The notes under the pieces are model-generated. The model did not search any database. It saw only the letters and a list, made by a program, of their open reading frames with translations, and was not told the origin of the DNA. Below, in pieces: positions 10,701-17,214 of a stretch of DNA of 17,214 nt (the stretch's first letter is position 1; every line of letters starts with the position of its first letter). Made by a program: the position numbers and the translations under genes. The stretch is from Discostella pseudostelligera (Eukaryota > Bacillariophyta > Thalassiosirophyceae > Thalassiosirales > Thalassiosiraceae): positions 1 to 17,214 of the forward strand of contig JALLBK010001198.1 in the NCBI GenBank assembly GCA_036940085.1, written 5' to 3'.

Positions 10701-11279
10701 ATCATGGTGGAGGGAGGAGCTGCTGCATTCGCTTTCGGCCATGTAACTACTACCGCTACTGCCACCACCGCCATAGCCATCACCACGCACAGTGGTGACC
10801 AATTCAGAAGCACCGGAATTGTAGTATTCTCGTGCTTCGGAATTCAAATCTTCATCATCATCATCATCATCGTCGTCGTCGAAGTTGTCATCATCATCAT
10901 CGTCGTGGTAGTTGTCGTAGTGATAGTCGTCGTCATGATCAGGATGATGATGATGATGATGGCCATGATGATTTCGAACAATGCCATCGCCGCCTTGGCT
11001 AGCCGAAACAGAATGACTGCCACTCCCCCCACCTTGCAATCGTCGGAAGAAATCACCAGAGAAGGTGTCATCGTCGTCATCGTCCGGGTGATGATGGAGG
11101 TGCTGCTGCTGCTGATGATTATGCTGGGCGAGTCCTCCTCCGCGGCCGTCATTGTTGCTGCCGTTGTTATTGTTGCCGTTGCCGCCACCAGTGCCATTGA
11201 CGTAGGGATCGTATCGCGGCGGTGCGCCTCCAGCATTGCCACCGCCGCCGGTGGAGGTATGGACTTGATTCATTTGCAT
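7777..11279 (-). CDS. CLC-6/7-type chloride/proton transporter with C-terminal CBS pair
   Basis: This is a CLC family protein, probably a 2Cl-/H+ exchanger of an endosome or vacuole membrane. Exons are 11279-9848, 9656-9090, 8995-8040 and 7956-7777, giving 1044 residues. Introns are 191, 94 and 83 nt; the joins restore REKR-DFVACG, KEYNE-VASLYL and TASIQ-RTYRLF, all as in the family. Residues 1 to about 240 are low complexity with Asp, His, Gly and Asn runs. The signature motifs are GSGIP (392-396), GKEGP with the gating Glu436, SLEEGASYW with Glu504-Glu505 (the second being the expected proton glutamate), and GLFVP (723-727). Both glutamates favour exchanger over channel. The Ser in GSGIP favours chloride over nitrate. 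CBS domains follow at about 840-900 and 970-1025. The loop before GSGIP carries a DVDQDGIPDSEE calcium-loop motif. The subfamily call rests on motif likeness; the membrane is inferred. Confidence 0.93.
7957..8039 (-). other. CLC intron 3 (83 nt)
   Basis: The donor is GTACGT and the acceptor ATCAAAG, in phase 0. The intron splits the second CBS domain; joining restores NETASIQRTYRLFRTLGLRF and adds a final exon of 59 codons ending at TGA 7779-7777. Confidence 0.88.
8996..9089 (-). other. CLC intron 2 (94 nt), non-consensus sites
   Basis: The donor is GTTCGT and the acceptor ATCAAG, in phase 1. The join gives KEYNEVASLYL, the family sequence. Both sites are weaker than those of neighbouring introns. 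Confidence 0.85.
9657..9847 (-). other. CLC intron 1 (191 nt)
   Basis: The intron has a GTGAGT donor and a TTTTGCAG acceptor, in phase 1. The split GAT codon rebuilds REKRDFVACGAAAG. Part of the intron is open in the downstream frame (LYNILSLLLLLS), but nothing in the CLC family sits at this position, so it is treated as intron. A smaller internal exon after the ACAG near 9790 cannot be fully excluded. Confidence 0.85.
10266..10301 (-). other. DxDxDGxxDxxE calcium-binding loop motif inside the CLC protein
   Basis: The encoded 12 residues DVDQDGIPDSEE match the EF-hand or thrombospondin type 3 style loop at every ligand position (1, 3, 5, 9, 12, with Gly at 6). It lies between the first predicted membrane helix (about VVGVTQAIIAVTCNMATKML) and the helix before GSGIP, inside a Ser/Asn-rich insertion. 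Family topology would place it on the non-cytosolic side. Confidence 0.6.
10851..10973. repeat. Trinucleotide tracts encoding Asp and His runs
   Basis: TCA, TCG and TGA-type triplet tracts encode, on the minus strand, runs of Asp (DDDDDDDDDED) and His (HHHHHH) in the N-terminal tail of the CLC protein. Synonymous GAT/GAC mixing shows partial purity only. Such tracts are prone to length variation. Confidence 0.8.
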
Positions 11280-11449
11280 GGTTGAGCTGCTTACTGATTC
11301 GAATGTCGATGGATCGATAAGAGGGCCGGTCGTTGCCTACGGATGATTGCTGCCGCCGGTTGCCGGACGCCGGGGACTTGGATTGGCTTGACTTTTGAGT
11401 TTGACGATGACGGCGAAAACAATGGCGAGCGAGCGGCTCGCTACAATTC

Positions 11450-11489
11450 GAATCGATCCAAAATCTTGCGAATCGATCCGAAATCTTAA
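11450..11489. repeat. Two tandem copies of a 20-base unit
   Basis: The unit GAATCGATCCRAAATCTT plus two bases occurs at 11450-11469 and 11470-11489. Each copy contains ATCGAT. The copies differ at only three positions. Confidence 0.8.
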
Positions 11490-11553
11490 CATCTCTACCA
11501 AATTCATAAGATCTGTAACAAAAATACGAGCCATACCAAAATCGCCTACCGAA

Positions 11554-11608
11554 GTAGGAGTATCTACCTACTCCTACGAAGATCTTCGCCTTTTGAATAT
11601 TTGGCGAA
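11554..11608. repeat. Cluster of three short inverted repeats
   Basis: GTAGGAGTA (11554-11562) and TACTCCTAC (11569-11577) form 9-base arms around a 6-base loop. CGAAGATCTTCG (11577-11588) is a perfect 12-base palindrome. TTCGCC (11585-11590) and GGCGAA (11603-11608) form 6-base arms around a 12-base loop. Confidence 0.7.
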
Positions 11609-11799
11609 ATTATGAATATTATTCCATCGCCAAGATTTCATTCATGGGCGGACCTTTGCTTTTCTCGCGATGACGATGACGACGTCGTCGCTTCCACTTC
11701 CTCCCACCGCAAGATATCTAGATACGATACCTACCACCACCACCGTCGCTGACGCTCCTCCTATTACTACCCTACTATCACCGCCGAAGGAGTACAGAT

Positions 11800-12138
11800 A
11801 TGCCGCTTTGGAACAGCAACCCCAACTCTGGCGATCGCTACGCTCCGCCACCACCCAAAGACAACGATGACGACGACAACGACGAATCTGATTCTGACTT
11901 GCACTCCCTCCTTGCACCTTACACCCCCTTCCTGCAAACACTCACCCTCTCCTCCTTTTTCGGCTACTGCTCTGCAATCACTGCCAAACGAATTGGAAAA
12001 AGTCTTGCCTTTACTATTGGATTGGGATTTATAGTATGTCAAGGGTTGGTCTACAAGGGATTTGTGACGGTGGATTGGAAAGAGGTGGAGAAGAGTGTGG
12101 CGCAAGTTGTGGATACGGTGAGTTCAATTAATGAATAA
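11800..12138 (+). CDS. FUN14-family small membrane protein
   Basis: This single-exon gene encodes 112 residues, from ATG 11800 to TAA 12138. The FUN14 core spans about residues 42-97, with LSSFFGYCSAITAKRIGKS followed by LAFTIGLGFIVCQGLVYKGF and VDWKEVEK. This order (Gly-rich helix, basic AKRIGK turn, hydrophobic helix, Y.G...VDW) is typical of the family. The best-known member, animal FUNDC1, sits in the mitochondrial outer membrane and acts in mitophagy; plant and algal members are poorly known. The N-terminus is short, with a Pro run and an Asp-rich stretch (DNDDDDNDESDSD). I see no clear LC3-interacting motif of the FUNDC1 kind there, so a mitophagy role should not be assumed. The gene is divergent from the CLC gene and convergent with the carboxypeptidase gene. 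Confidence 0.87.
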   Translation: MPLWNSNPNSGDRYAPPPPKDNDDDDNDESDSDLHSLLAPYTPFLQTLTLSSFFGYCSAITAKRIGKSLAFTIGLGFIVCQGLVYKGFVTVDWKEVEKSVAQVVDTVSSINE

Positions 12139-12987
12139 TACACAATGGAGGCGGGCAAAGTTGATTGGTTGGAAAGACGCATCGATGCAATAATAGTGGC
12201 ATATTTGGGGTGCATGATGTGTGGTTGCTGCCGATGATTTCGACGCACTTTATTCTTGACGGTCGACGATGATGTTGACTGTCATTAAGCGGTGGAGCGT
12301 GAAAGTTTCATTGCACAACATACATCACCGAATCAACATTCTGTTCTATTCGTTTACACCTACTCTCTTTTTCTCACTCGTTGATGTCCACTGCTTTCAA
12401 ATACATGTTCTATGCGATAACATGCAATCACATCACCCTAATGCTGAACAATCATGGTACATTCAATTCATTTCATCACCCACACGATCATGCAATTGAT
12501 TTCTTAGGACAATGATGGAGAAATAACAAAACAAGTGAGTAGGAAGCGCACACCATCATCATCTGGACACCTACACTACGTCATGTAAATCGCATTTGTT
12601 TATAGCGTCACGTTGACTCTTCTACTTTCACTTTCATCGTCTCAACCATGACCCCACATCGTCATCACAGGACCTTCAACGGTATTGGAAGAAGGCCAAA
12701 TCAATTTTAATGAACAAGATACCAGACGCAAGTGGTTTTGGATTGGGCTTTATGTTTGGACTTCGAAGTTAGAGAAGAAGAATGTTGGGATTGTAAAAAA
12801 GTGTATTTGTCACGTAATGGCATCGGCAATGGCGACAGTGTAATCGAGACTTCGAGGCTGCAGAGATGGGATAGATAGGTGAGACCCACTCAATCGAATC
12901 AACCTTGTTATCAAAGTGTTTAAACTAGCAATACATGTTGGGTGTCTAATATCGAATTTCATAATACAGTGCTGCGAAACATATGAT
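12139..12987. other. Long gap between two convergent genes
   Basis: These 849 bases lie between the FUN14 stop and the carboxypeptidase stop. The start and end should be 3' untranslated regions. A 31-codon frame (MEAGKVDWLERRIDA...) begins at 12145, directly after the FUN14 stop, but has no independent support. No tRNA, family motif or large repeat was recognised. Confidence 0.4.
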
Positions 12988-15832
12988 CTAGAGGCAAGCA
13001 TAAATCAGAACAGGAAGGAATAGGAAATACAACTGAAATGCCTGTAGGTAGGCTCCGGAAGATGGAGCTTCCGCTGCTGAAGCCACAACTGTGTCTATTT
13101 GATCTAGAGTTGGAGTGGTAGGCGATGGTTTCAGAGTAGTATCTATGGACAGTGACATGGGCGTCGGGCGGGGTGTAGTTTGGACATAGGAAGGGCTATT
13201 GGAGGGCTATGTATCGAAAGAGAAAGCAAAGGACAATGAATATATTAGTCTATAAAAAGGATTCCGTCGGGATTCGATCGAACTAGTCCATTCCTCACCT
13301 GATTGGAGGGTGACGACGATACCATAATTGTTGGATCGCTCGATGGGCTTGTGGAAATCTGTAGGACGATAAGCAGAATAAAGATTAGTTAACAACGAAA
13401 GACGGATGTGGTGGTGCCACGTATGCACGGAAAGCATTTCTCACCTGATAAGAGGGCAAAGCTGATGGACTACTACTATGAGTTGGCGTAGGCAACGATG
13501 ATGGTAGATGCGTTGGCTGAACATAGGAGTATGGATGAACGGTTGAGAAATCGATGGAATGCAATGCAGAGTAACGTCATTGAGCATTGAGTAATGCATT
13601 CAACTATATTGTAAACTCACTTCGACTGTCGGCGCTTTCGTTGGGACTGATTCCAGTGCATCTGCAAAGCCGCAGAATAGACAGGAAGGTACCTGCAGAA
13701 CAAGCAGATCGACAACAGTATATTAGCGCGACGAGAAGTTAGATCGTGCAATCTATGGACACTATAGAGCAGAACAAGGGCCGATACTTGCCTGAGCAGA
13801 CGGGGCCGACGACGAACTTGCGATAGGGCTTTGCGTAGGCGACTCCGAAACAGCTACTACCCTATCGACGTCAAAAAATACACTCTTTACCGGGCCTAAT
13901 GAACCATCACTGTCAATAGCTTGCGCAAACAACATGTGCCGACCCGATCCAACACTACTTGGCAGATTTGACTCAAGCATAAACGAAGTCTGGAAGCCCG
14001 AGATCTCTCCAGAGGTCATTTCAAAGGTTACATCGCCGTCTGCGTAATCGTCTGGGTGCACATCTACGTACAGTTGGACTTTCGTGACATCTTGATCTCC
14101 AGTAGAATGTAGTCCATTCACCATCTGACTATCACTCGCCACAGCAATCAGTGTCATCACATCATCACTGTCTATTTCAATATTGAGATCAATGATATCC
14201 GGTCCCTTGACAAGAGAAAATGGTTTCTTTGCCAACTTGGCAGCGTAAATCAATGCATCTCGATTCGTCGGCAAAATGGTTCCCTCAAATAGATCACAGT
14301 CCTCATAATGAGCCTTCCCAAGCTCAAGACCAAAGGATGCCACTCCTAGTACTCCATACGCGTAGTCGGAGGAATCACCAGCGGCGGGGTAGAGAAAGTC
14401 TGGTGAGCCAGGAGCCTGTTCCACGATAATGATGGAGAATGAAGTCAAGTGGTCAGCGATGCAGAATCAAGTGCACGAAGCAACGAGAATGAAACATTTT
14501 CGTATTCTCCTTACCCATAACTTGTAGTCATTAAAAGAAGCAATTTTCCGCCCCAAGGCTTGCAATGCATCGTCATCTGGGCTCATCAAATCTTCATGTC
14601 CCCATGGATAATCTTCGATACGAGTGATAAGACAAAGAAATGAGATTCAATAACGGTTCGTCACAGAGTGCAAACACATGATGTATCACGTGTACCAACA
14701 TGACTCACAAACGTAGCCACCTTCCGCATGGATATCCACATACATGCCCATGATATCATCACCAAGTGGAACATCCTTTTCGGACTCTGGATCATTCTTT
14801 CGTTGACTTTCGGGGAACAATGCTCGTGCATAGTTTACGATCTAATGAATGAGATATGAAAGATGTGATGAGAGTTGAGATATCAGCAGCAACGTGAGAA
14901 CATGTTCCTATCTCATGCGATCTTTCAGAAGAAACGACACCCAACATGACATTGAAATGCACTCTATCTCTCTCACTTACCGCCTGTGTTTCTGGTTCAC
15001 TCTCGGGTCCCAATCCATGATAGTCATCCATACACGGATCATCACTCGAGCCATTCAAATCACCCCAAACGAAATCAAAGTTCCGATTAATATCCACTCC
15101 ATACAACCCATACGAGCAACTACTTTCTTGGTCATCACCATTCTTCCGCCATTCTAAATATTGATAATTCTCGGCAATGTACCGTCCATCGGGATTGACA
15201 TAAAATATGATATGTATTTCAGTATGATGTAGTAGCCAGGTAATGTCGGAATCAGTGCCATAGGATTCGAGGATGTGTTCGGCCAATCGCATAGTTAGTT
15301 CGGGAGGTGCAATTTCTCTAGCATGCATTCCCGATGTAATTAGTAATCTTCCCTTGCTGTCGGTTGTCGACAAGTACTGATTTGAACTGCTGCTATCGTC
15401 ATCGCCAGAGAAGGTTATGTTCATTGCATAGATATCATATCCCTCTGTAGGCACATCCAAATCAGTATTGGCATTTGATCCACCGCCCGAATATTTCATA
15501 TAACTGTCGCCAATGTCGGTAATCGATGCCAAGTGTGGATAGGCGTCGGCAAGATCGAACATGGATTGCATCATTCCGTCCATGTTGCGGAAACAGGAAA
15601 ATCCATCGATGGTGGAGTAGGAAGACGAAGATGACGATGATTGTTGTTGTGCTCTGACAGGAGTGGTGAGTTGAGAAGTAGTGATCATGACTGCCAATAA
15701 CGTTGTGACGAGTAGGCATGGATGATGACGACGACGACGAGCATGACGTTCATGACGGTGAGATGAGTGCAAAGGTTTTGACTTAATGACGCCTATCCTA
15801 TCAGACCAAGATGCCGCCGACGCCATGGTCAT
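12988..15832 (-). CDS. Secreted M14 zinc carboxypeptidase with Pro/Thr stalk and probable lipid-anchor signal
   Basis: The product is a metallocarboxypeptidase that removes C-terminal residues from peptides. Exons are 15832-14981, 14841-14709, 14612-14515, 14415-13792, 13692-13621, 13516-13445, 13358-13299 and 13206-12988, giving 709 residues. A basic n-region and CLLVTTLLAVMITTSQL (39-55), with likely cleavage after VRA (61), make a signal peptide. Zinc ligands are His170 and Glu173 (GMHAREIAPPE) and His322 (YVDIHAEGGYVYYPWG, rebuilt across intron 2). Substrate residues are Arg229 (EWRKN), Asn249-Arg250 (VDINRNF) and Tyr381; the catalytic Glu is Glu392 (FGLELG). All key residues are present. 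An Ig-like beta region follows at about 440-550 (AQAIDSDGSLGPVKSVFFDV), then a Ser/Pro/Thr stalk. The C-terminus has SSG (686-688) then a hydrophobic tail (LYFLFLPVLIYACL), resembling a GPI signal or a short membrane anchor. Exons 5-8 are less certain than 1-4. Confidence 0.9.
13207..13298 (-). other. Carboxypeptidase intron 7 (92 nt), flanked by a 9-base direct repeat
   Basis: The donor is GTGAGG and the acceptor GATACATAG, in phase 0. CCCTCCAAT occurs at the end of the upstream exon (13310-13302) and as the first nine bases of the downstream exon (13206-13198). Confidence 0.7.
13693..13791 (-). other. Candidate GC-AG intron (99 nt) in the carboxypeptidase gene
   Basis: On the minus strand the exon ends CAG and the intron begins GCAAGT, the standard context of GC-AG introns, ending TTCTGCAG. 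This phase-0 join gives SAQ-VPSCLFCGFADALESVPTKAPTVE. An alternative uses GTATCG four bases later with the acceptor CTTTGCAG near 13675, giving SAQA-N-ALESVPTKAPTVE in the same final frame. Without removal the frame stops after eight codons. Confidence 0.55.
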
Positions 15833-16746
15833 GTTGATGTTGTGATGATACGATACTGTCGAATTTATGAACTACTTTGGGATTGGCATTTGATGGTAGA
15901 ATGTGAATTAATTGTTGGAGATCGTGTTATTGTTCCTGTGGTAATCTGGGACCACATCGTCAATACGCTGTGTGATGTGTGTCGTCGGAGGTCGGAGTTG
16001 AACCAGCAAAAATCGCTTTATGTCGCTTCTCCAATCTGGCGGGAAACTGCATGCGGCGAAAATGGCGGGAAAAATAGTGTACCGAATACCGTGCGAAGCG
16101 AAGTCAACAATCATGCCACTGACCATGGATGGCAAGACAACAATAATATCGAGCCAGTATGAGTCTCATCATCGTCACCTTCGACTTTATTTCATAGATC
16201 AGGTGAAGATTCATAATCACGGTCGATTGTCTTATCTCGCCACCTGGAGCGAGCGAGAGAGCGGTGATCGAGTATGTGTTCTCCCTTCAACCTTCAATTG
16301 CAGCACAACATCCATTGGTCCTATTCACGTTGGAGGAGGGTCGAATACAAAACATAAAACAAGTTCCTAGGTAGACAAGTTCTTCTAAACACAGACGACG
16401 CGATTGTTCAGTTCCGATGTTACACCCGATATTGCTCGGCACGACACACACCAAAGGCATTCATGATTGTTCATATAATCTCAGCTGTATAGTCTTCTTT
16501 TACAATTCGAGCTGCCTCAAAAATGATTATTCAACTTCAATACTCAACACACATATCGTCGTATTGTTATGTGATTTGAGATAAATACCCATCATTTCAA
16601 TTGTGCAGCTCCCCCGCTTGATTTCTACAACACACAATACAGTCTCTTCTTCTTCCAACCCGAAAGCAGTAGATGGGCGGCCAATTATTGTGTCTTCACA
16701 TCATCGACTCCTACACATCTTGCTTCATCGCATGCATTTTATCTCT
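15833..16746. other. Gap holding the carboxypeptidase upstream region
   Basis: These 914 bases lie between the carboxypeptidase start and the stop of the zinc-finger gene, both on the minus strand. The part nearest 15833 should be the carboxypeptidase promoter and includes E2F-like sites. The part nearest 16746 should be the zinc-finger 3' untranslated region. Open frames on the plus strand of about 106 and 116 codons overlap each other and show no family signature. Confidence 0.45.
16031..16072. promoter_or_regulatory. CCAAT plus paired E2F-like sites
   Basis: The plus strand has CCAAT at 16031-16035, GGCGGGAAA at 16038-16046 and GGCGGGAAA again at 16064-16072, with a related GCGGCGAAAA at 16053-16062. 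GGCGGGAAA is the core of the E2F/DP consensus, read in the opposite orientation to the minus-strand gene. The cluster is about 200-240 bases upstream of the carboxypeptidase ATG. Confidence 0.4.
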
Positions 16747-17186
16747 TTACAATATTGAACACCATTCACATTCCCCCGGCGTAGTGGAATTGAAAGTGTG
16801 ACATCCCGCACATCGCCAAGTTGTGGCACCACCCGGAAGATCGTAGTGCTGCGAAATAACAATAACAATATCAGAAAAAATGTATTAGAGAGTGTAAGTG
16901 GATGAGTTTTGCGAACAATAGATCCGCAGTTGAAGATACAGCTGAATCTCCGCGTCCAGCCTCCCCAAACATTAAGCGCACGCCTTTTCTCTCTTACCGC
17001 ACGACACTTGGAACAATAAAATCGTGCATGGCCCGGAGGAATGGGTGGCTCGTTGCCCTGGCCTACACCAGCGCCAGCGCCGGTGGGCTTCTCCTCGACG
17101 GCGACGGCGGTAACGAAATCGGCGTCAGTGTCTGGTTCGGCAGTGACGACAATGTCCGCAGTGTTATCTTCTTTGGTGACGGTCAT
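16747..17186 (-). CDS. Small zinc-finger protein, LSD1-like and RanBP2-like cysteines
   Basis: Exons are 17186-16998 and 16848-16747, giving 96 residues. The 149-base intron (16997-16849) has a GTAAGA donor and a TTTCGCAG acceptor in phase 0. ATG at 17186 is chosen as the first in-frame ATG; the frame stays open upstream to the window edge, so a longer N-terminus is possible. The first 50 residues are acidic and disordered, with a Gly/Pro-rich turn. Then come CSKCRAHYDLPGGATTWRC and CAGCHTF, resembling the LSD1-type finger (C..CR....P.GA...C..C). The last two pairs also fit the RanBP2 pattern exactly, W-X-C-X2-C-X3-N-X6-C-X2-C, in WRCAGCHTFNSTTPGECEWC. The intron falls between the first cysteine pair and the rest. 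LSD1 fingers are known in plant and algal regulators; RanBP2 fingers bind RNA or ubiquitin. The exact role is unknown. Confidence 0.85.
16849..16997 (-). other. Zinc-finger gene intron (149 nt)
   Basis: The donor is GTAAGA and the acceptor TTTCGCAG, in phase 0. The unspliced frame runs on without further cysteine pairs, while splicing gives a complete set of three C-X2-C pairs and a stop three codons after the last Cys. Confidence 0.88.
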
Positions 17187-17214
17187 GGTTTGCAAAATAA
17201 TATGGTGTGGTGTG

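Larger units (their letters stand above)
11280..11799. promoter_or_regulatory. Shared upstream region of CLC and FUN14 genes
   Basis: This 520-base region separates the CLC ATG (minus strand) from the FUN14 ATG (plus strand). It holds a 20-base tandem repeat (11450-11489) and a run of abutting inverted repeats (11554-11608). Open frames exist on both strands but show no family signature. Promoter activity is inferred from the divergent arrangement alone. Confidence 0.4.

Noticed and set aside
10704..11285. Plus-strand frame of 193 codons, very hydrophobic (Ile/Val runs)
   Set aside because: It is antisense to the Asp/His triplet tracts of the CLC gene; the Ile and Val runs are the complement of those repeats.
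11395..11673. Plus-strand frame of 92 codons between CLC and FUN14
   Set aside because: It spans the tandem and inverted repeats of the divergent promoter and has no recognisable motif.
12145..12240. A 31-codon frame directly after the FUN14 stop
   Set aside because: Too short and without homology; likely 3' untranslated sequence.
14842..14980. Open read-through of carboxypeptidase exon 1 into intron 1
   Set aside because: The read-through ends soon after, while splicing GTAAGT to TTAG restores the third zinc ligand segment downstream.
15842..16370. Plus-strand frames of 106 and 116 codons
   Set aside because: They overlap each other, lack any family signature, and lie where the carboxypeptidase promoter should be.

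Overview
This window looks like nuclear DNA from a compact-genome eukaryotic alga, most likely a centric diatom. The evidence is short spliceosomal introns (about 80-190 nt, mostly GTRAG...AG), proteins rich in runs of Ser, Asp, His and Gln, Pro/Thr-rich stalks, and genes packed closely on both strands. The diatom assignment is inference from style, not from a marker gene. No prokaryotic operon, CRISPR array, rRNA, tRNA or transposase was recognised. Two ambiguous bases (745 and 5695) show this is draft assembly.

Layout, left to right: (1) an ankyrin-repeat protein on the minus strand, 613 to beyond base 1, partial; (2) a plus-strand gene of unknown function at 1050-2074 whose reading frame needs an intron or is broken, followed directly by an 18-bp hairpin; (3) VPS54, a GARP tethering-complex subunit, minus strand, 7335-2606, one intron; (4) a CLC-type chloride/proton transporter of the intracellular CLC-6/7 style, minus strand, 11279-7777, three introns; (5) a small FUN14-family membrane protein, plus strand, 11800-12138, divergent from the CLC gene; (6) a secreted, probably surface-anchored M14 zinc carboxypeptidase, minus strand, 15832-12988, eight exons; (7) a 96-residue zinc-finger protein, minus strand, 17186-16747, one intron.

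Exon models for genes 3, 4, 6 and 7 were built by hand. At each junction the splice sites, the codon phase and the conserved protein motif on both sides agree. The genes do not form an obvious pathway. VPS54 (endosome-to-Golgi tethering) and the CLC transporter (endosome or vacuole ion exchange) are neighbours and both endomembrane proteins, but adjacency alone proves nothing in a genome like this.

The observations most worth following are a perfect DxDxDGxxDxxE calcium-binding loop in the first non-cytosolic loop of the CLC transporter; the carboxypeptidase stalk built from phase-0 mini-exons, one intron of which is flanked by a 9-bp direct repeat and another of which is a candidate GC-AG intron; paired E2F-like GGCGGGAAA sites upstream of the carboxypeptidase; the hairpin abutting the stop codon of gene 2; and the overlapping LSD1-like/RanBP2-like zinc-finger pattern.
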